A stretch of DNA of 19,298 nucleotides, from NCBI GenBank assembly GCA_023459275.1, contig JAEWVC010000040.1, positions 1 to 19,298 on the forward strand, written 5' to 3'. The position numbers and the translations under genes are program-made. Under the pieces are notes generated by a model. The model was not told the origin of the DNA and made no database searches. It saw only the letters and a program-made list of their open reading frames with translations. The DNA comes from Bacillota bacterium (GTDB taxonomy: Bacteria; Bacillota; Clostridia; Christensenellales; Aristaeellaceae). Shown here in pieces: positions 1-6,795 of this stretch (positions within the stretch are counted from its first letter, which is position 1; every line of letters starts with the position of its first letter).

Positions 1-8
1 AAGTATAT

Positions 9-35
9 CGGCAAAGTGGCTTTGCCACTTTGCCG
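9..35. repeat. Perfect palindrome with 3-nt loop (triloop hairpin 1)
   Basis: Twelve-base arms (CGGCAAAGTGGC and its exact complement) surround a TTT centre. It is not followed by a T-run on either strand, so it does not look like an ordinary terminator. It is the first of three triloop palindromes of unrelated sequence packed into the first 120 bases. Confidence 0.8.
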
Positions 36-55
36 AGGTTTTCCCTCGCTGCACT

Positions 56-74
56 GCAAGACCTGCGGTCTTGC
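56..74. repeat. Perfect palindrome with 3-nt loop (triloop hairpin 2)
   Basis: Arms GCAAGACC / GGTCTTGC flank TGC (GCA on the other strand, closed by a C-G pair). On the minus strand this is a C-GNA-G type loop, a class known to form very stable DNA mini-hairpins. There is no T-run next to it. Confidence 0.8.
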
Positions 75-95
75 GGCCGTTTGCTCGGGCAAGGT

Positions 96-116
96 AGGAA
101 TTTCTTCGAAATTCCT
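96..116. repeat. Perfect palindrome with 3-nt loop (triloop hairpin 3)
   Basis: Nine-base arms AGGAATTTC / GAAATTCCT flank TTC. On the minus strand the loop is GAA closed by C-G, again a GNA triloop. The arm sequence shares nothing with hairpins 1 and 2; only the architecture is shared. Confidence 0.8.
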
Positions 117-117
117 G

Positions 118-148
118 CGAAAATCACTTCACATGTCGCTGATTTTCG
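118..148. repeat. Inverted repeat with 9-base arms and 13-base loop
   Basis: CGAAAATCA pairs exactly with TGATTTTCG across a 13-base loop, two bases after triloop hairpin 3. It lacks the 3-base loop of its neighbours. It may be part of the same structured element or chance in AT-rich sequence. Confidence 0.5.
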
Positions 149-157
149 ATTTCAATT

Positions 158-270
158 GGAGGCTCCGTAACCCTGCCCCCCGCCTGTGGCGGAAAAGGGC
201 GGGGTGGAGGAGGCCAGCGAAACGAGCCATGCGAGCGGCAGCGAAGCAGGGCGACGATTGAGCCGGATGG
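158..270 (-). repeat. Dispersed intergenic repeat, copy 1
   Basis: Read on the minus strand this segment begins CCATCCGGCTCAATCG, continues through a TCGTTTCGC-GGCCTCCTCC block and a CCGCC-ACA-GGCGG mini-hairpin, and ends with TACGGAGCC. The same ordered blocks occur on the plus strand at 12950-13059, with scattered substitutions and small indels. The two copies are in opposite orientation and about 12.7 kb apart. An open frame of about 60 codons runs through this copy but has no SD and is best explained as part of the repeat rather than a gene. The left side of the repeat is occupied by the triloop hairpins at 9-148. Confidence 0.8.
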
Positions 271-357
271 GAAAACGGTCCTCCAATGCCTCCCAGGGTT
301 TGTCAACGTTCTATAACAAGCTTGCTTAACATCTTCTGCTTGTCTTCAGAATATACC

Positions 358-392
358 AAAGCTGGCGGGGCGCAAACCCCGCCAGCTTTTTT
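358..392. terminator. Strong intrinsic terminator hairpin downstream of the P-type ATPase
   Basis: Thirteen-base perfect arms (AAAGCTGGCGGGG and complement) enclose a six-base loop CGCAAA. On the plus strand the stem runs into six Ts; on the minus strand the stem ends in TTT followed by GG. It lies 10 bases past the minus-strand stop at 403, so it probably ends the ATPase transcript, but the better U-tract is on the plus strand. It may work both ways and insulate the cluster from the left. Confidence 0.8.
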
Positions 393-402
393 CAATCATG
401 GA

Positions 403-3036
403 TCAGTGCTTCTTTTGCAGCTTCTCGCCCGTCCAGCCAAGCGCCTTGAACAGCTCCACGATCAGGATGGGCGCCGCGGAGAATACGGCCACAATCAGCC
501 AATGAAGGGGCTGCATCGCCGCAAAATGGAACACATCCCGCAAAAAGGGGATCACCAGCACCAAAAGCTGCATCAGCAGGGACACGCCGCCGGCCAGCAG
601 CAGCCATATATTTCCCGGACCCTTGGAAAACAGGGAATGCGTATTGCTGCGCAGGTTGAAGGCGTGGAAAATCTGGCTGCCGGAAAGCACCGCAAAGGCC
701 ATGGTCTGGCCCAGCGCCAGGCTCTGCGCCTTTCCGATCAGGAAAGCAGCCAGCGTCAGCGCGGCGATCAGCACCCCCTGGTAGGAGAGGCGGAAAAGCA
801 GCGGTTTTTCGAAGATCCCGGATCTGGGGTCCCTGGGCGGCTTCTGCATGATATCGCGTTCCGCGGGCTCCATGCCCAGAGCCAGCGCCGGGAAGGTGTC
901 CGTCACCAGGTTCACCCACAGGATATGAATGGGCAAAAGCGGCGCCGCCCAATTGAGAAGGGTGGCAATGAAAATGGTCAAAATCTCCCCCAGGTTGCAG
1001 GAGAGCAAAAACTGGATGGCCTTCAATATGTTGTTGTAGATGGTACGCCCCTGGGAGACCGCGTCCACAATGGTGGCGAAATTGTCATCCGTCAGGATCA
1101 TGGCGCTGGCTTCCTTGCTGACCTCGGTGCCGGTGATGCCCATGGCGATGCCAATGTCCGCGCGCTTTAACGCCGGGGCGTCGTTGACGCCGTCGCCGGT
1201 CATGGCCACCACGTCGCCCCAGCTTTGCCATGCCTTGACGATGCGCAGCTTGTGCTCCGGGGAAACCCTGGCGTACACGGCGATGTTGCGCACTTCCTCG
1301 CGGAGCCGCGCATCGTCCATGCGTTCCAGCTCCTGCCCCGTGACCACCCTGTCCCCGCGGTTCAGGATGCCCAGATCCCTGGCGATGGCCGCAGCCGTGG
1401 CCTTGTGGTCGCCCGTGATCATCACGGGCTTGATCCCGGCACGCAGGCACATGGAAACGGCTTCCCTGGCGGTGGGCCTTGGCGGGTCGATCATGCCCGC
1501 GAGGCCCAGGAAGGTCAAATTGCGCTCATAGGCCTCCCCCTTGTCACCGGCGGCAAGCGCCGGGATCTCCCCCATGGCGAAGGCCAGCACCCGCAGCGCG
1601 GCCTCCGCCATCTCCCCGGCGGTCTGCTGGATGCGCCGGACATCCGCCTCCGTGATGGGCCGGACGGTGCCATCCATGATGTGGGTGCAGATGGAAAGCA
1701 TTTCATCCAAGCCGCCTTTGGCAAAAATCCTGTATTTCCCGCCCTCCTGATGGACGGTGGCCATGCGCTTGCGGTCGGAATCGAAGGGGACCTCGTCCAC
1801 CCGCGCAAGCTTTGCTTCCAGCCGTTTTTTTTCATAGCCCAGGGGCTTTGCAAAGCTCAAAAGCGCAGTTTCGGTGGGGTCCCCCAAAAATACTTCCTTG
1901 CCATCCTCCCGGCCCTCCCGGCCGTCGTTGCACAGCACCATGGCGGTCAAAAGCAGCACGGCGGCGCTTTGCCGCTTAAAGGACTGCACATCCCCCGCCT
2001 CAAAGGGCGCGCTTGCCGCCGCCACGGTCATGCGGTTCATGGTCAGGGTACCCGTTTTGTCCGAGCAGACCACCGTGGCGCTGCCCAGGGTTTCCACAGC
2101 GGGCAGGCGGCGGATAATGGCGTGCTGGTCGATCATCTTCTTCACACCCATGGCCAGCACAATGGTGACGATGGCCAGCATCCCCTCCGGGATGGCCGCC
2201 ACCGCCAGGCTGATGGCCGTCAGAAACATTTCCCCCGCGTTCTTGCCGTACAGCACGCCTATCAAAAAGACAAGGGCGCAGATCCCGATGGCGGCAAAAG
2301 CCAGCTTTTTGCTCATCTCCGCCAGCCTGCGCTGCAGGGGGGTTTTTACACCCTCCTCCTTTTCCAGCATCCCGGCGATGCGGCCCAACTGCGTGCGCAT
2401 GCCCGTTTCCACCACCACGCCCTCGCCCCGGCCATAGGTGACCAGGCTTCCGGAAAAGGCCATGTTCCGGCGCTCCGCCAGGGGGGCGGATTCCGCCACT
2501 TGGGCCGCCTGCTTCTCAACGGGCGTGCTCTCCCCTGTGAGGGCGCTCTCCTGGGTTTGAAGATTGACGCATTCCGTAAGCCTGATATCCGCGGGCACAA
2601 AATCCCCTGTCTCCAGCACCACTACATCGCCGGATACCAGCTCCCCAGCCGGAAGGATATGCACCTGCCCGCCCCGCTTCACCTTGGCGTGGGGGGAGGC
2701 CATTTTTTTCAGCGCCGCCAGAGAATGCTCCGCCCTGTTCTCCTGCACCACGCCCAGCACCGCATTGATGACCACCACCAGCAGGATGATCAGGCTGTCC
2801 GTCCACTCATGCAGCAAAAACCCCGATATCAGGGCCGCGGCGATCAGGATCAGCACCATCAGGTCGGCGAACTGGGCCAGAAGCATTTGCAAAACAGTGC
2901 GCGGTTTTTGGGCGCGCAGCTCGTTGGGGCCGTATTCCGCCAGCCGTTTTGCGGCTTCCTCCGGCGAAAGCCCCTCTTCCCTCCGGACATCAAGCCGCTC
3001 GCATACCGCCTCTGTCTCCATCCCATGCCATTCCAT
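403..3036 (-). CDS. Calcium-type P-type ATPase (P2A/P2B-like cation pump)
   Basis: Predicted integral-membrane pump of 877 residues that couples ATP hydrolysis to cation (probably Ca2+) export. An N-terminal cation-ATPase domain (about 1-65) is followed by M1-M2, an actuator domain with TGES (167-170), M3-M4, the phosphorylation motif DKTGTLT (D326), the nucleotide-binding domain, TGDGVND near residue 612, and M5-M10. Transport-site residues match SERCA: N and E in M5 (SCNLGE), N, T and D in M6 (WVNLVTD) and E284 in M4. The M4 motif reads PEGML where the family usually has PEGLP. I chose the ATG at 3036 because AAAGGAGGG ends six bases before it; an in-frame ATG at 3060 lies upstream of that SD. 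A promoter candidate lies just upstream, so it may be transcribed apart from the gene before it. The ion is inferred, not shown. Confidence 0.93.
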   Translation of the reverse strand: MEWHGMETEAVCERLDVRREEGLSPEEAAKRLAEYGPNELRAQKPRTVLQMLLAQFADLMVLILIAAALISGFLLHEWTDSLIILLVVVINAVLGVVQENRAEHSLAALKKMASPHAKVKRGGQVHILPAGELVSGDVVVLETGDFVPADIRLTECVNLQTQESALTGESTPVEKQAAQVAESAPLAERRNMAFSGSLVTYGRGEGVVVETGMRTQLGRIAGMLEKEEGVKTPLQRRLAEMSKKLAFAAIGICALVFLIGVLYGKNAGEMFLTAISLAVAAIPEGMLAIVTIVLAMGVKKMIDQHAIIRRLPAVETLGSATVVCSDKTGTLTMNRMTVAAASAPFEAGDVQSFKRQSAAVLLLTAMVLCNDGREGREDGKEVFLGDPTETALLSFAKPLGYEKKRLEAKLARVDEVPFDSDRKRMATVHQEGGKYRIFAKGGLDEMLSICTHIMDGTVRPITEADVRRIQQTAGEMAEAALRVLAFAMGEIPALAAGDKGEAYERNLTFLGLAGMIDPPRPTAREAVSMCLRAGIKPVMITGDHKATAAAIARDLGILNRGDRVVTGQELERMDDARLREEVRNIAVYARVSPEHKLRIVKAWQSWGDVVAMTGDGVNDAPALKRADIGIAMGITGTEVSKEASAMILTDDNFATIVDAVSQGRTIYNNILKAIQFLLSCNLGEILTIFIATLLNWAAPLLPIHILWVNLVTDTFPALALGMEPAERDIMQKPPRDPRSGIFEKPLLFRLSYQGVLIAALTLAAFLIGKAQSLALGQTMAFAVLSGSQIFHAFNLRSNTHSLFSKGPGNIWLLLAGGVSLLMQLLVLVIPFLRDVFHFAAMQPLHWLIVAVFSAAPILIVELFKALGWTGEKLQKKH

Positions 3037-3042
3037 CTCGGA

Positions 3043-3051
3043 CCCTCCTTT
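3043..3051 (-). promoter_or_regulatory. Ribosome binding site fixing the ATPase start
   Basis: AAAGGAGGG on the minus strand, six bases before ATG 3036. It lies inside the reading frame that would start at ATG 3060, arguing that the true protein begins at MEWHGMETE and lacks the eight upstream residues. Confidence 0.75.
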
Positions 3052-3074
3052 GCCTGCCATGATACCGGTGTATG

Positions 3075-3104
3075 ATCATACCATAGGAAAGCGCGCCGGC
3101 GCAA
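3075..3104 (-). promoter_or_regulatory. Putative promoter for the P-type ATPase, with palindrome over the -10
   Basis: On the minus strand TTGCGC (3104-3099) and TATGAT (3080-3075) are separated by 18 bases. The -10 is embedded in a perfect 12-base palindrome GTATGATCATAC (3070-3081), a possible operator. The start codon at 3036 is about 39 bases downstream of the -10. Both hexamers are imperfect; the placement in a 138-base gap upstream of an SD-equipped gene is what makes it plausible. Confidence 0.45.
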
Positions 3105-3174
3105 GAAAGCCCGGCCCAAAACCGCAAGGGGGCTGTCCGAAGGTCCTGTTTCCCGTTTCAAGCGGCATCCCATT

Positions 3175-4131
3175 TCAAACCGGATCGCCGCAGTGCGCCT
3201 TGCGCATAAGCTTGTACCGGGTCCCATCCTTCTCCGTCAGTATCTCCCGCCTGATCCCATCCCTTCCGCAGACCACAGCCGCCACATGGCCGGTATGCAC
3301 AAGGGGATGGCGAAGGATGCGCCCGCCGGCCGGATGGCACGATTCCCTTGTGAAGGCCATGTAGAAGAACTTCTCATCCTCATACGGCGCGTCCCCGCCC
3401 TTGACATCGCGGTGGACTTGGGTCCTTGGCACGCGGCAGGCAAAATGGCACCAGTCGTTAGGAGCCATGGGGCAGGCATTTTCATGGGGGCAGGGCGCGG
3501 CCATGTGTGCGCCCATGGCCAACAACTGCGCCCTGGCGGCAGACAGCAGGGCAAACCCGGCGGGCGTCCCCGGCTCCACCAAAAGGAGCATCTGCTCCGC
3601 GGCCTCCCACAGCCTTCCAATGACCGCCGGGCGCAGGGCTGCGTCCACCTCGTTGAGCACATAGGACGCCGTTACCAGCCCCGCCCGCTCCGGCACGGGG
3701 TCCGAACAAAGGTCATGGCTTACCCAACGGGTGTTTGCAAGCGCCGGAGGGCCGGAGCGCATCAGAAGCGATCCCAGGCTCCGCATGGCTTCCTCCCGCT
3801 CCAGGCAAAGGACGCTGTTAAGGTCCAGCAGCGCGTCCGCCGCCCAGGCTGCCGCCCCTGTTCCCGCCCCAGCATCCAGCAGGGTTAAGGGGCGGGTGGA
3901 AAGGCAGGAAAGCGCCTGCCCAAGCGCAAAAAAAACGGCGCCAAAGGTTGCCGGCATCCGGGCGGCGGCGTATGCCTTCGCCTGCGCCTCCCGCTGAAGG
4001 CGGCGCGCGTCCCCGCCGTATTCCCCGCGGTAGCGCAGGCTCAGCTCCCAGGCATCCTTTTTCAGTTCTCCCCTGGGCGCGCCGGACAGCAGCACTTGGA
4101 GCGCATCAAAAAGCGACTGCGGCACATACAT
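3175..4131 (-). CDS. Rsm22-family methyltransferase-like protein (METTL17 relative)
   Basis: A 318-residue soluble protein. It has a class I SAM-binding motif LLDAGAGTGAA (D86 in motif I) and an acidic motif II-like CLERE (109-113). It then has VLNEVD (158-163), LLLVEPGTP (182-190) and a cysteine-rich segment C214-PHENA-C220 with W227-C228-HF. LxxxEPGTPxG plus CPHExxCP...WCHF is the signature of the Rsm22 family, whose mitochondrial members act in small-subunit assembly and carry an Fe-S cluster on such cysteines. The bacterial function is not settled; rRNA methylation or ribosome assembly is inferred. The start at 4131 has only a weak upstream GAAAGG about 16 bases away, so translation may be low or the start may be slightly downstream. 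It lies 68 bases after the GerMN lipoprotein gene and may be the last member of that operon. Confidence 0.85.
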   Translation of the reverse strand: MYVPQSLFDALQVLLSGAPRGELKKDAWELSLRYRGEYGGDARRLQREAQAKAYAAARMPATFGAVFFALGQALSCLSTRPLTLLDAGAGTGAAAWAADALLDLNSVLCLEREEAMRSLGSLLMRSGPPALANTRWVSHDLCSDPVPERAGLVTASYVLNEVDAALRPAVIGRLWEAAEQMLLLVEPGTPAGFALLSAARAQLLAMGAHMAAPCPHENACPMAPNDWCHFACRVPRTQVHRDVKGGDAPYEDEKFFYMAFTRESCHPAGGRILRHPLVHTGHVAAVVCGRDGIRREILTEKDGTRYKLMRKAHCGDPV

Positions 4132-4199
4132 ACGATCCGATCCGAGCCTTTCTTTATACGAATGGGAAACCGTCTGTGGGAACCGTGCCGCTTGTTCTT

Positions 4200-5765
4200 C
4201 TATTTTGTGACTAAGCCGGGTGCGGGCAGAAACTCACCCGGCAGATAGATTTCCCCCGCCAGCGTTTCGGGCTGCGTGCCCGCCACGTAGAAGCGGACCT
4301 TGCGCACCATGGCGTTTTCGCACAGCGTGTTCACCATGGCGTAGATCATCTGCCGCTCCCCGTCTCCCGAAAGCTCCTTTGCCGCGGCGGGAAGCGTCTG
4401 GGAAAAATTCACCAGCATGGTGCCGTCCTTCAGGCAAAGGCCCAGCAGGTCGGCGTCCTTGAGCCCCTGGGGCATCACGCCTTTCAGCCCCGAGACGGTA
4501 TCGTAGCCCCGGGGTCCATCCATGAGCTGCAACAGCAGATACCTGGGATTCCTGGCCTGGTAATAGGGCACAGGCCGCTGGACCGCCTTTAATTTGCCGT
4601 CCTCCGTGCCGAAATACAGCCGGCAGTAGGCAAGCAGGAAAGATGCGTAATCATCGCGCTTTTGCAGCCCGCGGCCAAAGAGGATGGTCTGCTGGGGAAG
4701 ATAGACGCTGCTGGGCGTGATGGATTCGATCCAGTCGTCGCCGATATGCACCTCCACCGCCGTCACGCCGGGCAGAAAGGTGGTGAGGGTGTATGTAAGG
4801 GAAGCCATGCAGGCGGATCTGGTGATGTCGTTGGCGATCAGCGCCTCGTTCAGGTCGGAAGCAAAGTGCAGCGTAACCTTACGCCCGCCCATGCCTGACA
4901 TTTCTGTAACGGCAGGCGCCTCTACAAGCAGCCCGGTCAGGTCCGGCAGCATGGGTACGTTGCCCAAATATTCCGCGCCCCGGGACAACTCCTGCAAAAG
5001 GCCGGATACCAGCTGCTGGGGGGTTTGACCGTCAAAGGAGATGCTGCGCACCTCCGGCAGGATACCCGTGCCCAGCCGCGCGGGGAAATACAGCGTGGCA
5101 TTCAGGGAAAGCCTGCGGGTGGACGCATCCTCGCTAAGCTGCACCTTCTGCGCCTCCGCCTGCTCCCACAGGGTATTCAGGTCCTCCCCCGTGCGCCTTT
5201 GCAGCGTGCCCATGGGCAGGGTGGCGGACACGTCCAGCCCGATCTGCCCCCCGGCCACCAGCACGTTCACATACCGGATGTCGGAAAACTCCGTCAGCGT
5301 ATTGGCGATGGCCTGGCATACCGAATAGAATTCCTTGTGCTCCAATTGCGCCGCGGAGGCGTTAAGGTTTACCGTAGCCACCTCCCCGGACACCTCTACC
5401 GGATTGGCGCCTGCCAATTGGAGCTGCACCGTTTTGCACAGCGGCGATACCGTGGCGTTGCCGGGAAAGCTCAAAAGCGCCCGCATCACCGCTTCCGCCC
5501 CATGGCGCCCCGCCGGCAGCGTCACCTGCGTCTGCTGCGCCACAAGGCGCACGCCGTCCGTTCTGGGCAGAAAAAGCGTCGCCGTGGCCTGGTATTCCAA
5601 TCCCGCGTCGCCGATGGGCGCCTCGTATTTCAAGGGCGCCGGGGCTAGCGTCGCGACGGGCGTGCCGCTTTCCCCCGCCACCACAGGCACCGCAGGCTGG
5701 CAGCCGGTGAGCGCAAGGCACATAAGGATTAGAAGGAAGGACACCATCCGCTTTTTCGCGCTCAT
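4200..5765 (-). CDS. Lipoprotein with three GerMN-like domains
   Basis: A 521-residue predicted lipoprotein: basic MSAKKR, a hydrophobic stretch, then lipobox LALTGC with C22 as the lipidated residue, so it should sit on the outer face of the membrane. The rest looks like three consecutive GerMN modules. Module one is about 57-190 (ATLFLPR ... IANTLTEFSDIRYVNVLVAG), module two about 215-350 (ATLYFPAR ... LTYTLTTFLPGVTAVEVHIG), and module three about 365-510 (CRLYFGTEDG ... MVNTLCENAMVRKVRFYVAG). GerMN is named from spore germination protein GerM and also occurs in actinobacterial LpqB. The start ATG overlaps the previous gene's stop (ATGA), with GGAGGAGG seven bases upstream, so translation is coupled. 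Role: probably an envelope or sporulation factor working with the adjacent two-component system. No catalytic motif is visible. Confidence 0.85.
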   Translation of the reverse strand: MSAKKRMVSFLLILMCLALTGCQPAVPVVAGESGTPVATLAPAPLKYEAPIGDAGLEYQATATLFLPRTDGVRLVAQQTQVTLPAGRHGAEAVMRALLSFPGNATVSPLCKTVQLQLAGANPVEVSGEVATVNLNASAAQLEHKEFYSVCQAIANTLTEFSDIRYVNVLVAGGQIGLDVSATLPMGTLQRRTGEDLNTLWEQAEAQKVQLSEDASTRRLSLNATLYFPARLGTGILPEVRSISFDGQTPQQLVSGLLQELSRGAEYLGNVPMLPDLTGLLVEAPAVTEMSGMGGRKVTLHFASDLNEALIANDITRSACMASLTYTLTTFLPGVTAVEVHIGDDWIESITPSSVYLPQQTILFGRGLQKRDDYASFLLAYCRLYFGTEDGKLKAVQRPVPYYQARNPRYLLLQLMDGPRGYDTVSGLKGVMPQGLKDADLLGLCLKDGTMLVNFSQTLPAAAKELSGDGERQMIYAMVNTLCENAMVRKVRFYVAGTQPETLAGEIYLPGEFLPAPGLVTK

Positions 5766-6778
5766 TGCCCCGCCTCCTCCCTAAGGTCCATCAAGGCCGA
5801 CAGCTGATCGTAGGTGATTTTCCAGATACCCCGGTCACGGTACAGCGCGACAGGATAGGCCGCAAAATCCGCCGAAGGCGCGGCACCCCGCGCCAGCGTG
5901 ACATCGATCCCCACCACCGCCTTGGAACCGTCCTTTAGCACGCTGCCCCCGGTCACACTGAAATCCACCACCGAGGCCGCGTCATTCCATTTTCCCACCG
6001 CGGTGTCCATGCCGGGCCGGGCCTGGCCGCCCGCGGGATCGGAGGCCGCCAGATACAGGTACAGCCTTTCCCAATCCTTCTGCTGCCAGGCGGTCATTAC
6101 GGTACGGGCCGTGTTCTGCTGGGTCAAAAGCAGCGATTCGTCCCGAAGCAAGGGCGCAGCCGGGCCGGAAGGCAGGCCGCTGTCCTTGAAATACGAATTG
6201 TCCAGGCGCAGGCTGGTGGAGGCGTCGCTGCGCTGCTGCACCAATACCTGCACCTTGTGGTACCCGAAGCTCTCTGTAACGGAAGCCGTCAGCCCGGCCA
6301 TGGCCAGCCTGCGGCGGAGAGGAACCTCCAGCTTCCAGTCGTCCCTTGTCTGCCAGTCGGCAGGCTCGTCGCTGAAGGAGCGCAGCAGCACATCGTTGAA
6401 GGTCACATACAGCACGCCGCCCTGGGAAACGGTATTCAAAACCTGCACCTGGTCGGGAAAGAGGCGTTCCAGTTCCGGGACACCCGCACTGGGGCCGTCC
6501 AGCAGGGCCTGGACCAGCGCCTTCTCCTCCGATTCGTTTCTGGAGATGGAAAGCTGCCGCTCCTCGCCTGCCAGCATGGGCTCCTTTCCATAGCGGAAAT
6601 ACAGCGTCACCGTTTTTACACCCGTGCTGCTTGCATCGGCCAGCGGGCTGTGCAACTCCGCGGTCACGCCGGGAACCATGGTGGCTTCGGACTTCATCAT
6701 GGGGTCGGGCAGCAGCGAGGCGCATCCGGACAGCAAAAACACCGCGGCCAGGCATGTTGCCAAAAGGATTTTTCTCAT
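5762..6778 (-). CDS. GerMN-domain lipoprotein with NTF2-like C-terminal region
   Basis: A 338-residue predicted lipoprotein: MRKILLATCLAAVFLLSGC, lipobox LLSGC with C19 lipidated. Residues about 50-200 form one GerMN-type module (VTLYFRYGK ... LVQALLDGP ... VLYVTFND ... FGYHKVQVLV). The C-terminal ~115 residues (NTARTVMTAWQQKDWERLYLYL ... YPVALYRDRGIWKITYDQL) have the alternating helix/strand look of an NTF2- or DUF4878-like fold; that part is inferred. ATG 6778 is preferred because AAGGGAGGG lies six bases upstream. A TTG at 6799 in the same frame overlaps the kinase stop and would add seven basic residues. It is 17 bases after the kinase gene and overlaps the next gene by four bases. The order parallels LpqB after MtrAB. 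Confidence 0.85.
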   Translation of the reverse strand: MRKILLATCLAAVFLLSGCASLLPDPMMKSEATMVPGVTAELHSPLADASSTGVKTVTLYFRYGKEPMLAGEERQLSISRNESEEKALVQALLDGPSAGVPELERLFPDQVQVLNTVSQGGVLYVTFNDVLLRSFSDEPADWQTRDDWKLEVPLRRRLAMAGLTASVTESFGYHKVQVLVQQRSDASTSLRLDNSYFKDSGLPSGPAAPLLRDESLLLTQQNTARTVMTAWQQKDWERLYLYLAASDPAGGQARPGMDTAVGKWNDAASVVDFSVTGGSVLKDGSKAVVGIDVTLARGAAPSADFAAYPVALYRDRGIWKITYDQLSALMDLREEAGQ

Positions 6779-6795
6779 TGTGCGCCCTCCCTTCC

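Noticed and set aside
124..306. 60-codon minus-strand frame through repeat copy 1
   Set aside because: Coincides with the dispersed repeat, lacks an SD, and the equivalent frame in copy 2 is used only as the tail of an ABC gene; treated as part of the repeat.
301..306. TTGACA on the minus strand as a promoter
   Set aside because: No -10-like hexamer at 16-19 bases downstream and no gene to drive.
1..400. CRISPR array or tandem repeat in the palindrome cluster
   Set aside because: The palindromes are unrelated in sequence and irregularly spaced, with no repeat-spacer periodicity and no cas genes.
286..1170. Long plus-strand open frames opposite the ATPase (also 1225-3075)
   Set aside because: They are antisense shadows in GC-rich DNA: low-complexity, Gly/His/Gln-rich translations with no family resemblance, against a full-length P-type ATPase on the other strand.
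4132..4199. Separate promoter for the Rsm22 gene (TATAAA on the minus strand)
   Set aside because: A -10-like hexamer is present but no -35 at a proper distance; read-through from the GerMN operon is as likely.
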